6,901 nt of DNA from the NCBI GenBank assembly GCA_034659475.1, contig JAYEHK010000004.1, positions 1-6,901 of the forward strand, given 5' to 3'. The notes beneath the pieces were generated by a model, which saw nothing but the letters and a program-made list of their open reading frames with translations, was not told where the DNA came from and did not search any database. The position numbers were made by a program, and so were the translations under genes. Source of the DNA: JAYEHK01 sp034659475 (GTDB lineage: Bacteria; Bacillota; Syntrophomonadia; Syntrophomonadales; Syntrophomonadaceae). This document shows, one piece after another, positions 1 to 5,708 of this stretch (positions within the stretch are counted from its first letter, which is position 1; the number at the start of each line of letters is the position of its first letter).

Positions 1-317
1 AGGTGCCCAATTTTGATACTGCAGGTGATTTCAGTTGTGTCATGTATTTGCAGCTTTATGATATCCCGAGTGCCGGGTTGTCTACCTTGTTTTTGGATAT
101 TTGGTAAACAGATTTGCTTCTTAGCATCTAATTTACGCAACATATCTCGACAGGAGATATCCTTCGGATTGCCGTTATGGTCGCACCAGTTCCAAATGAG
201 ACAAAGTTCTTTAGACAACCTAGTTCGACCCCAGGTAGGATTATTGGCAATCAATTCGTTGATAAGTGCAATTTGTACTTCTGTTATGGTAGGCCTTACA
301 AATGTTCGTTTATTCAT
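1..317 (-). CDS. DUF4338 / DruA-like protein, N-terminal part (runs off left edge)
   Basis: The reading frame is open from ATG at 317 to the window edge, giving 105 residues. It begins MNKRTFVRPTITEVQIALI. The segments NPTWGRTRLSKELCLIWNW, then KDISCRDMLRKLD, then a LPN..RQPGTR stretch match the N-terminal pattern I know from DUF4338 proteins (a helical 'WsRrrLs.eLC..W.W...G..KdmaCR.lL.kL' block). DUF4338 includes DruA of the Druantia anti-phage system, but many family members occur as solo genes among mobile elements. The full protein should be roughly 300-400 residues, so most of it lies outside. No good Shine-Dalgarno precedes the ATG. A small palindrome with CGGTT/AACCG arms sits at 333-344 upstream. 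The neighbour is a divergently oriented integrase remnant, which favours a mobile-element setting over a defence operon. The family is fairly sure; the function is not. Confidence 0.72.
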   Translation of the reverse strand, partial: MNKRTFVRPTITEVQIALINELIANNPTWGRTRLSKELCLIWNWCDHNGNPKDISCRDMLRKLDAKKQICLPNIQKQGRQPGTRDIIKLQIHDTTEITCSIKIGH

Positions 318-423
318 ATAACCATGATATCACGGTTCTAACCGAGAGTCCAGTCCTGTTTTTTAGGATGCTGAATAGTTACATGATTTCTTTAAATATG
401 GAGGCCTACATTCCCCGTGCTAA

Positions 424-1218
424 GGAAACAAACCTGGCACACGTAACCAGCGTCTCGCTGCGCTAAAATCCTATCTGTGGTTTGCCGCAGACAAAGATGT
501 GACCCTGCAATCCATCGCGCTTAAGGTGAGCCGTGTTCCTCAATGCAAAAACCCTGCGACTGAGAAATATGTGCTTTCCGAGGATGCCCTGAATACTATT
601 TTCAGCCAACCGGTCAATACCCGTATGGGATTACGGGACCGGACTATTATGATCCTGTTATACGACAGCGCTGTCAGGCTTGCGGAGATACTGAACCTTC
701 AGATAAATGATATTTGCCTGAACGAAGAAAATCCCTACATCTGTGTTATGGGCAAGGGCAGCAAGGAGCGCGTCGTTGCAATCAATGTGAAAACCGTGAA
801 ACACGTTAAGCAATATCTTGATGTTTATCGATCAAGAGACAACCCGGATACTAATTTACTTTTCTATACAATCATTAAAGGCAGGGCCGGGAAAATGTCG
901 GAGGGCAATGTAGAACGGTTCATACAGCAGTATGCTGATAAGGCCCGGAAATCCTGCCCTGATATACCACAACATGTGTATCCCCATATGCTACGGCGAA
1001 CTAGGGCAACAAATCTGTACCAGAACGGAGTTGAACTTGCGCTTGTCTCCAAGATACTAGGCCACGCTTTTTTCGAGACTACTCGGGTCTATGCAAAGCC
1101 TTCTTTACCAATGATGCGCGAAGCAATGAATTCTGTTGAAGTTATTCAGACGAGAAATGAACAACCACTTTGGACTGGATCTGAAGAGGAAATGGCAAAA
1201 CTGTGTGGTCTTAGGTAA
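424..1218 (+). pseudogene. Tyrosine recombinase/integrase, N-terminally truncated
   Basis: The frame is open from just after a TAA at 421-423 to the TAA at 1216-1218. The only obvious initiator is GTG at 499, with no convincing ribosome binding site. Numbering from that GTG, the catalytic set of the XerC/XerD-type phage integrase family is complete: R60 (SAVRLAEIL), K86 (MGKGSKERVV), H163-x-x-R166 (PHMLRRT), H189 (ILGHA) and nucleophile Y198 (RVYAK). Homology starts abruptly at GNKPGTRNQRLAALKSYL (from 424), which is normally the end of the N-terminal core-binding domain, so roughly 80-100 residues are missing. The tail ending in EEEMAKLCGLR resembles integrases that occur in clustered sets in Firmicutes mobile elements. 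Without its arm/core-binding domain it is unlikely to recombine DNA normally. Family assignment is near certain; pseudogene status is inferred. Confidence 0.85.
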
Positions 1219-1223
1219 AAACA

Positions 1224-1288
1224 TAATCCTCAGGATTCAGGCAGAAATTCCGCTGACAACAAGGGTTTTCTGCAAATCCTGGGGATTA
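1224..1288. repeat. Imperfect inverted repeat behind the integrase
   Basis: The left arm reads TAATCCTCAGGATT then CAGGCAGAAATTCC (1224-1251). The reverse complement of 1263-1288 reads TAATCCCCAGGATTTGCAG then AAAACCC. The arms therefore match over about 26 bases with a few mismatches and an 11-base loop. Each arm also contains its own small palindrome (AATCC..GGATT). It starts 6 bases after the integrase stop codon. It could be a terminal or recombinase-binding repeat of the integrase element, or a stem-loop terminator. No T-tract follows, which argues against a classical terminator. Confidence 0.55.
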
Positions 1289-2701
1289 TATATTCCTGTG
1301 GATAACACAAGGTTATTCGTTAATTCCAGACGTCCGTCTAATAGTACGTTTTCAAAGTATGGCCACTGGTTCAGCGTATAATTCACAGCCTCATAAGCAT
1401 GGGATTTAGGAACGGTGAGTGGCTTGGTCTCTTTAAGCCACGACAAAAAGGCATCCATCACCGGCTTTAATAGGGTGAGACGCTTAGTATAACGCTCCTC
1501 AGGGGTAGCGTCCTTGTATTTCTTTTCAATATGAAACAGGTAGTCGCAATATTCTTGTCCCTTAAAGCAGACGGTCTTCTTTTGCTCTTCCGGACTTAAT
1601 GCCTTAATGGCATCCGTGAATTTGCGCTTTATATGGGCGAGACATCCAACCACCGTGATCCCGGGATCCAATCGATGATAGACCTCATACCCATCGGTAT
1701 GCAAAAAGCCCTTGTAGTCCTTAAGGAACTCCTTTGCCGATTCTGAAGCCCGGCTTTCATGGAATTCATAGTAGATAATTGGCTCGTCATGTGCTCCGCT
1801 GCAGTAAACCCAGATATAGCATTTTTTTCTTGGATTCCCTGCCGTCCTGCTGCACAACGCGAGTCCACGTTTCATCGGCATGCAAGACGTCCTTGCTCAG
1901 AAGAGTACTTCTCATATGCGTGTAAATTCTTGAAAAGTATTCTTCTGAACATTGGAGTACCCAGTTGCTCATGTTCTGCTTGGAGATCCGGACGCTGTCC
2001 ATCCGGTCAAACTCACGCTCGATCCGTGCAAGAGGCATCGCATTGGTATATTTGCTGTTGAGGATGCCGGCAATCAACTCCGGCGTTGCAAAGCTTCCGG
2101 GAATCGGCAAGTTGGGCATGTCAGCACGAACGAAGGGGATTTTATCTCCCTCGCCTTGAGCCTTTTCACACGTACGGCAGGTATAGACGTGACGGCGGTG
2201 CTCCTCAACTTCGAAATGGGCTGGTACAAGTTTCAGTGTTTTCGTAACTTCAACCTTCATATCGTGCAGGGGACTGTTACACACCGGACAAACCTGCTGT
2301 TCTGCCGGAAGCTCATGTTCAATGACGGTAACCTTCAAATCCTTGAAATCTTGCTCACGTTTACCCTTTTGTTTGGGCTTTCTGGGAGTCTTCTCCGTCA
2401 CTTCTTCGAAGGTAGGCTCCGGCTCTCCCGGCTGAGCAGTGATTTCGGGTTCGCTGAAAAGGCAAAACTGCTCCATATCCGCAGGATAGGCTACGGAATC
2501 ACCACTGGTTCCATACTGCTTGTGCGTACTTAGACGAATCATTTCCATGAGCCGATTCATATTCTGAGTCAGTTCGGAAATTACCTTATCCTGTTTTTCG
2601 CAGTGTGCAGCCAGTTCTGCCTGTGACATTTCACTGTAATTTAATTGATTTTTTTGAGGTGATTTTGTTTCATAATTCATATACTTATTATATAAAAGCA
2701 T
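1237..2701 (-). pseudogene. tnpC: IS66 transposase TnpC (DDE), frameshifted and 3'-truncated
   Basis: The first half runs from ATG 2701 in one frame to a stop at 1787, and the second half continues in another frame to 1237. The frames join at an A7 run (minus strand, 1828-1822): removing one A fuses ..GRESKKK to CYIWVYCSGAHDEP.. and restores the family pattern. In order, the product has a leucine-zipper-like N-terminus (about residues 28-60), a zinc finger (C138, C141, C175, C178), and the DDE domain: first Asp in VLHADETW (D276), second Asp in LHTDGYEVY, Glu in GRLELTNN. After LELTNN the usual C-terminus is replaced by about 28 unrelated residues ending at 1237, so some 50 residues are lost. 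The fused frame would be about 487 residues against the usual 510-530. No clear ribosome binding site precedes 2701 or the alternative ATG at 2680. Confidence 0.9.
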
Positions 2702-2706
2702 AGCGT

Positions 2707-2764
2707 AAAATCACAGGATAATAGCGGGTAAATGCCCTAAAATAGGGGAAAATACTGTGATTTT
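2707..2764 (-). repeat. Nested stem-loop between tnpB and tnpC
   Basis: A perfect 10-base inverted repeat, AAAATCACAG (2707-2716) with CTGTGATTTT (2755-2764), encloses a second small hairpin CCCTA/TAGGG (2735-2739 with 2743-2747). It fills most of the unusually long gap between the tnpB stop (2789) and the tnpC start (2701). Read on the coding (minus) strand, the outer stem is followed by only a short T-run, so it is at best a weak terminator or attenuator. It could also be a small palindromic insertion. Confidence 0.6.
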
Positions 2765-2788
2765 TATAGATTTTTTTTGCAAATCAGG

Positions 2789-3145
2789 TTAAAGAATAAT
2801 TCGCTGCTTAACAGGCTTATGTGCGGATGGCTGATCCATGGATAAACCATCTAAAAGCCACCTAAACTCCCGTTCGGAAACCTCAAGGATCTGCTTGTTT
2901 TGGTAAAACTTCCATCTGAAAACGCCACGGCTTAATTTGCGGTAGTACAACCACCAGCCGTTATTCGACCAATGAAGTATTTTGCATTTATCGCAGGCTC
3001 GGTTACAAAACACATAAAGACAGTTTTCAAAAGGATCCATTTGCAGCTGCGTCTGAACTAATGTCGCAAGACCTTCAATGCTTTTTCGCATATTACAAGG
3101 TGTGCATGAAAGAAATATTCTAAGGCCGGCGGTATTCAAGCTCAT
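2789..3145 (-). CDS. tnpB: IS66 family accessory protein TnpB (IS66 Orf2)
   Basis: The 118-residue product has the standard size for IS66 Orf2. Recognisable family blocks are NMRKSIEGLATLVQ (about residues 18-31), DPFENCLYVFCNRACDKCKIL (about 37-57), WSNNGWWLYYRKLSRGVFRW (about 59-78) and EREFRWLLDGL near the C-terminus. The protein is required for IS66 transposition, but its biochemical role is not settled. The ATG overlaps the tnpA stop in an ATGA arrangement (3145-3142), so translation is probably coupled to tnpA. The frame is intact. Confidence 0.93.
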   Translation of the reverse strand: MSLNTAGLRIFLSCTPCNMRKSIEGLATLVQTQLQMDPFENCLYVFCNRACDKCKILHWSNNGWWLYYRKLSRGVFRWKFYQNKQILEVSEREFRWLLDGLSMDQPSAHKPVKQRIIL

Positions 3146-3447
3146 AAGGAACGAATAGCGGCAATGGCCTCGCGCAGAGTATCCGGATGAAAGCCTGAAT
3201 ACAGCTCGATGGAAAGTGCCCCGATCTTAACAATGATAGGAACTTCCCTGGTTAATGTTTGCTTCAACTCGATAAAGGCTTCTTGTTTGAGGTCAGCTTT
3301 GGCTTCGCGTTTACATTTGGCCAGCCAGTATCGGAGTGTGCTAATTTTCATGTTGTTTTCTGAGCACCATGCAGCAGCGGTTTGGCCAGAAGCACGAAAA
3401 TCTTCTACTTGCTGGCGTCTGAGCATGGATTGCTTTTTAAGAGTCAT
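3142..3447 (-). CDS. tnpA: IS66 family accessory protein TnpA (IS66 Orf1)
   Basis: The start is placed at ATG 3447 (MTLKKQSMLRRQQ), because the ribosome binding site GGGAGGAA lies just upstream. A GTG further out at 3465 would put that site inside the gene. The product is about 101 residues. The N-terminal half, RRQQVEDFRASGQTAAAWC then STLRYWLAK, is the helix-turn-helix-like pattern of IS66 Orf1 (IS3/IS911 OrfA-like). The C-terminal half, EVPIIVKIGALSIELYSGF then LREAIAAIRSL, is the usual short beta/alpha tail. It overlaps tnpB by four bases. The frame is intact. Confidence 0.9.
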   Translation of the reverse strand: MTLKKQSMLRRQQVEDFRASGQTAAAWCSENNMKISTLRYWLAKCKREAKADLKQEAFIELKQTLTREVPIIVKIGALSIELYSGFHPDTLREAIAAIRSL

Positions 3448-3509
3448 AGATAATTCCTCCCTCACTTGATCTTGAAGTTATTATCTCAACTTTTAAAGGC
3501 AGATCCTAT

Positions 3510-3531
3510 GTGTAAAGTTTTTGACAATTAC
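3510..3531 (-). repeat. Terminal sequence of the IS66 element (upstream end)
   Basis: On the minus strand this reads GTAATTGTCAAAAACTTTAC and then AC. The leading GTAA is the conserved tip of IS66 elements, and it lies 62 bases upstream of the tnpA ribosome-binding region. The matching right terminal repeat was not found in the window, in line with the truncated tnpC. Confidence 0.55.
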
Positions 3532-3565
3532 CAGCAGCAACTTGAAACCCCTTTTTGCGCAATAA

Positions 3566-3699
3566 GGACAATTGGGGACGGAGCAGTTTTGTCACACTAT
3601 TGAAAATTGTCGATTCCAAAAGGAAAAGATATTCTTTTCCTTACAAAAATAATATATCGAGAGATAAATGTGACAAAACTGCTCCGTCCCCAATTGTCC
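3566..3699. repeat. 134-bp palindromic element (MITE/REPIN-like) with perfect 31-bp arms
   Basis: The left arm at 3566-3596 (beginning GGACAATTGGGGACGGAGCA) is the exact reverse complement of 3669-3699. The centre is itself a hairpin: AAGGAAAAGA (3620-3629), loop TAT, TCTTTTCCTT (3633-3642). No ORF lies inside. From memory, GGGGACGG-type sequences ending in TTTTGTCAC are scattered through many Clostridia genomes, often near IS200-like (REP-associated) transposases, which points to a non-autonomous element moved in trans. As RNA the whole unit would fold into one long hairpin. It sits 34 bases from the IS66 end and directly upstream of the toxin-antitoxin promoter region. Confidence 0.88.
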
Positions 3700-3717
3700 A
3701 ATTGTTTCCCTGACGTC

Positions 3718-3746
3718 TTGATAATTCCTTGTTTCTTTGATAGGAT
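3718..3746 (+). promoter_or_regulatory. Candidate sigma-A promoter for the toxin-antitoxin operon
   Basis: TTGATA at 3718-3723 and TAGGAT at 3741-3746 are separated by 17 bases; the -35 matches 5 of 6 consensus bases and the -10 matches 4 of 6. Transcription would start near 3753, about 58 bases before the first ATG. A second, weaker option is TTGAAT (3762-3767) with TATACT (3787-3792), spacer 19. Such operons are usually autorepressed by the antitoxin, but I could not identify an operator. Confidence 0.4.
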
Positions 3747-3810
3747 TAATACAAAGAAAATTTGAATGTCTTCTGTTTAATCAGCATATACTACACTGGA
3801 AGGAATACGA

Positions 3811-4185
3811 ATGCTTAAAAAGACAGAAAAAGGGGAAGATCCTATGTTGAAAAAACGTATCTCGGTATCTCAAAAGCGCCAGATAACCATACCGATTGAG
3901 TTCTATAACAGTGTCGGTATTGACAAGGAAGTCGAGTGCTACGTCCAAAAAGATTCCATTATTATCCGTCCCATTCGGGAAAGCGATGGTGAATTTGATG
4001 AACAGATCTTAGCTGATTTAATCGGGCAGGGTTTGTCCGGACAAGAACTTTTGAGCAAATTTAAGAAAACACGTCGCCAGATTCGCCCTGCGGTAGAACG
4101 CTTGCTTGATGAAGCAGAGCGAGCTGCTCAAGGTGAAGCAACAAGCAATACTTATGAAGATGTTTTTGGCTCGGAGGAAGAATGA
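3811..4185 (+). CDS. AbrB/SpoVT-type antitoxin of a type II toxin-antitoxin pair
   Basis: The product is 124 residues from ATG 3811, which has a good upstream site (GGAAGGAA). An in-frame ATG at 3844 (113 residues) begins right at the DNA-binding domain and has a weaker GGGGAAG site, so the true start is open. Residues about 13-56 (KKRISVSQKRQITIPIEFY then ..GIDKEVECYVQKDSIIIRPI) form a swapped-hairpin AbrB/MazE domain, which binds DNA as a dimer. The acidic C-terminal part (about 62-124: EQILADLIGQGLSGQELLSKF, ERLLDEAERAAQGE, EDVFGSEEE) is helical and is the likely toxin-wrapping segment. The stop codon overlaps the toxin start by four bases. The antitoxin role follows from the domain and the partner gene; AbrB domains also occur in ordinary regulators. 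Confidence 0.85.
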   Translation: MLKKTEKGEDPMLKKRISVSQKRQITIPIEFYNSVGIDKEVECYVQKDSIIIRPIRESDGEFDEQILADLIGQGLSGQELLSKFKKTRRQIRPAVERLLDEAERAAQGEATSNTYEDVFGSEEE

Positions 4186-4484
4186 TGGTAAAACTGATCA
4201 TTTTACCTCCCGCCGCTCGCTACATTAAGAAGCTAAAAGAAAAACCTCTGAAAGATAAGTTTAAAGCCACTATTGACCAGATTTTGTTAGATCGATGTTT
4301 GGGAGATCCTAAAACCGGAGATCTTAGCGGTGTATATTGCTGCGATATTTTTTATAACAAGACAAACTACGAGCTTGCCTATACTGTTATTGAAGAAAAT
4401 GAAGAAACGATCGTCGTTATTCTTGCAGGTACGCGCGAGAACTTTTATGAAGAACTAAAACGATATATGCAGCACCTCCGGTAA
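4182..4484 (+). CDS. RelE/ParE-family toxin
   Basis: The product is 100 residues, normal for the family. It shows the compact RelE/ParE order: strand KLIILPPAARYIKKL, two helices (about 20-38), then the sheet GDLSGVYCCDIFYNKTNYEL, then YTVIEENEETIVVILAGTREN, and the C-terminal FYEELKRYM. R85 and Y89 in the TRENFYEEL block are typical conserved polar residues. The start is the first of two adjacent ATGs (4182 and 4185), both served by GGAGGAAG at 4173-4180. The first overlaps the antitoxin stop (ATGA), giving coupled translation with the antitoxin made first. RelE members cut mRNA on the ribosome and ParE members inhibit gyrase; the sequence alone does not let me say which applies. Confidence 0.85.
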   Translation: MMVKLIILPPAARYIKKLKEKPLKDKFKATIDQILLDRCLGDPKTGDLSGVYCCDIFYNKTNYELAYTVIEENEETIVVILAGTRENFYEELKRYMQHLR

Positions 4485-4701
4485 TAGGTCTACCGTTAAC
4501 CATTGGAACAGTTACTGTTGATTTGTCCACCTTGATGTAAGTAAAACACCGTGCTTATATAACGGAAAAGGCGTGCCAAGCACCTAAGAAACTTATAATT
4601 ACCCATAGTTTAGTTTACGCCTGAAAAAAGGTGTCGTTATTTCTCTGCAAGCATCTTGAGTCTGAGACTGTCTATTCTCTGACCAGATATTAAAGCGCTG
4701 A

Positions 4702-4887
4702 TGGTCCAAATCGGTTAGGGGGCTAAATAGAAACAAGCCGTCCTTTACCAATGATGATTCCCTGAAAAAGATGCTTTATCTGGCATCAAAGAAAATAGTT
4801 GAACATTGGACAGCTAGGTGTCGAAACTGGGACATGGTATTAAATCAGTTGGAGATAATGTTCGCTGAAAGAATTGCAGCTAATTAG
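4702..4887 (+). pseudogene. IS256-family (mutator-type) transposase, C-terminal remnant
   Basis: The frame 4702-4887 reads ..LNRNKPSFTNDDSLKKMLYL, then ASKKIVEHWTARCRNWDMVL, then NQLEIMFAERIAAN and a stop. This matches the C-terminal signature of IS256 transposases ('..FPNDDsl.KmLYLA...i..KWT....NWg.il.QL.i.FgdR.'). Only about 50 of the usual 400 residues survive. In-frame and out-of-frame stops upstream (for example 4699-4701) and unrecognisable sequence before 4700 show decay or deletion. None of the catalytic DDE residues is present, so it is inactive. Confidence 0.82.
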
Positions 4888-4983
4888 CCCTTAAAATAGT
4901 ATCTCCCGGATCAATGCGGCCATTCACGACTCCGTCGTGCATACCATCACCGATCCGGGAGGCTTAATTATCAAGGGCTAATT
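4882..4983. repeat. 102-bp interrupted palindrome overlapping the IS256 remnant stop
   Basis: Three nested perfect inverted repeats share one centre: AATTAGCCCTT (4882-4892) with AAGGGCTAATT (4973-4983), CTCCCGGATC (4903-4912) with GATCCGGGAG (4952-4961), and CACGAC/GTCGTG (4925-4930 with 4934-4939, loop TCC). The outer left arm contains the transposase stop codon. It may be the structured 3' end of the IS256 element, a small palindromic element inserted there, or a bidirectional terminator. No ORF fits inside. Confidence 0.7.
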
Positions 4984-4992
4984 CTCCGCTGT

Positions 4993-5009
4993 GATTTACT
5001 CTGTAAATC
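4993..5009. repeat. Short hairpin, possible IS256 right terminal sequence
   Basis: GATTTAC-TCT-GTAAATC is a perfect 7-base stem with a 3-base loop, about 105 bases after the transposase stop. On the minus strand the end would read GGATTTACAGAGTAAATC from 5010, the AT-rich GATTTACA style I associate with IS256-type ends. No partner end exists in the window, so the assignment is an inference. Confidence 0.35.
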
Positions 5010-5076
5010 CACCTAATACATATGGATTTTCGTTTAAAGGGTGTTATATTTTACACAAGATTTTCCGGCCTACCTT

Positions 5077-5130
5077 TTAAAAATCACTCTGAAACAGTTC
5101 TTGCTTTTTCTCATATTCGTAACGACTTTA
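5077..5130 (-). pseudogene. 3'-terminal remnant of a LytTR response regulator gene
   Basis: On the minus strand, 5127-5077 encodes SRYEYEKKQELFQSDF and a stop. The intact regulator in this window ends ..LSRYEYERKQALFKCDLIK. At DNA level 5081-5128 aligns without gaps to 5719-5766, with 39 of 48 bases identical by eye, including an exact 18-base run (5111-5128 and 5749-5766). Upstream of the Ser codon the frame hits TAA (5130-5128) and similarity ends. It is the relic of a second, paralogous copy in the same orientation. It also lies under a plus-strand ORF (5022-5204) whose 5' part I therefore regard as non-coding. Confidence 0.7.
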
Positions 5131-5150
5131 TAAAGAAGGAGACGGAACAA

Positions 5151-5257
5151 ATGTTGTTAGAAATGCAAAAAAAATTAATAATAATTGGGTCGAGGGGGAA
5201 ATGAGATTACCTGGTGCTCCTATACTGGATATCAATGAAATAAATTTGGATAACTAA
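5151..5257 (+). pseudogene. Small ORF with probable frameshift at an A8 run, unknown function
   Basis: ATG 5151 has a good ribosome binding site (AAGGAG at 5136-5141, 9-base spacing). The frame reads MLLEMQKK and then changes at an A8 run (5165-5172). In the original frame it ends quickly at 5204 (..LIIIGSRGK). If one more A is assumed, it continues INNNWVEGEMRLPGAPILDI then NEINLDN to the TAA at 5255-5257, a product of about 35 residues. An alternative is that only the second part is translated, from ATG 5201. I do not recognise the product. The same frame continues, after this TAA, into the membrane-protein ORF at 5288, so all of it could be one decayed gene. Confidence 0.35.
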
Positions 5258-5287
5258 ATTTGTGAAGGTGAAGCAAGCATTCCTGTA

Positions 5288-5452
5288 ATGAAAACCAGTG
5301 ATTTTGAAGAAAAAATCCAGGAATTGGTGAACTGGGGCGGTTTTGGTTATCTCTGGCTGGCCTGTTTGATAGGGACCCTGTTATTTGGACTTTATCCTGC
5401 ACCATTATCTCAAATGGTACAGTTCGCCATTAGCGTATTTTCTAACGTCTAA
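5288..5452 (+). CDS. Small single-span membrane protein or C-terminal fragment, unknown
   Basis: A 54-residue ORF starts MKTSDFEEKIQELVNWGGFG. It has one hydrophobic segment at about residues 20-36 (YLWLACLIGTLLFGLYP) and a second moderately hydrophobic tail (QMVQFAISVFSNV). The ribosome binding site is poor. The pattern '..LiGTLLFGLYPAPL..' resembles the last helix of NuoN/MrpD-type antiporter-like subunits, so this may be the tail of a decayed membrane-transporter gene rather than an independent small protein. The resemblance is weak. A terminator lies about 100 bases downstream on the same strand. Confidence 0.4.
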   Translation: MKTSDFEEKIQELVNWGGFGYLWLACLIGTLLFGLYPAPLSQMVQFAISVFSNV

Positions 5453-5548
5453 CGTGGCGGGCATTTGTGTGTCCTTACAGGGTATTCCATGCATCCATAC
5501 TGGGTAAATCATATTATAATATTTATGCAAAAGACACAATAAATTGTT

Positions 5549-5597
5549 GCCCCCCGTTACTGGATATACGTAGCAGGGGGCGCTTTTAATGTTTTTC
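5549..5597. terminator. Rho-independent terminator, possibly bidirectional
   Basis: The stem GCCCCC (5549-5554) pairs with GGGGGC (5576-5581), extended inside by GTTAC/GTAGC with one G-U pair. It is followed on the plus strand by GCTTTTAATGTTTTT. The minus strand has a weaker T-rich run beyond the stem. It would end transcription of the small plus-strand ORFs and may also end the agr operon, whose last stop is at 5709. Confidence 0.7.
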
Positions 5598-5708
5598 TGT
5601 AAAACCTAGAAGGACCTATAAATACTATAAGCAACAATGCGCGGAAATACCACTGCATAGAAGTTAACACCAATTAACATCCCACATCACGATAATCCTG
5701 TTAACAAA

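Larger units (their letters stand above)
1311..3531 (-). mobile_element. IS66-family insertion sequence, right end deleted
   Basis: Three minus-strand genes in the order tnpA, tnpB, tnpC are the diagnostic IS66 layout. The upstream end is placed at 3531, where the minus strand starts GTAATTGTCAAAAACTTTAC; IS66 elements characteristically begin with GTAA. At the other end, TnpC homology stops at about 1311-1316, just after the RLELTNN motif. Roughly the last 50 codons of tnpC and the right inverted repeat are therefore missing and are replaced by the sequence flanking the integrase. Because one end is gone, the 8-bp target duplication expected for IS66 cannot be tested; the 8 bases outside the intact end are CAGCAGCA (3532-3539). 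The copy cannot move by itself. The junction coordinate is approximate. Confidence 0.85.

Noticed and set aside
383..466. 27-codon plus-strand ORF just before the integrase frame
   Set aside because: Considered as the missing integrase N-terminus through a frameshift, but its residues do not fit the core-binding domain and no RBS is present.
1952..2533. 193-residue plus-strand ORF antisense to tnpC
   Set aside because: It lies wholly inside the well-supported tnpC coding region on the other strand, shows no recognisable domain and has no RBS.
3566..3699. CRISPR-like repeat unit
   Set aside because: There are only two copies, in inverted orientation, with no spacer periodicity.
4485..4701. 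Possible coding remnant (minus-strand stretch FTYIKVDKSTVTVPMVNGRP) and small stems such as GTGCTT/AAGCAC
   Set aside because: The stretch is short, has no start, and runs antisense into the toxin gene. The stems are short enough to be chance.
5041..5056. Near-palindrome GTGTTATATTTTACAC as an operator
   Set aside because: Only the 4-base ends pair well in an AT-rich context and no nearby promoter fits, so it is not distinguishable from chance.
5022..5204. 60-residue plus-strand ORF spanning the LytTR remnant
   Set aside because: Its central part is the antisense of the regulator-like sequence at 5077-5130, so the 5' portion is probably chance. Only the part from ATG 5151, with its own RBS, was kept as a candidate.
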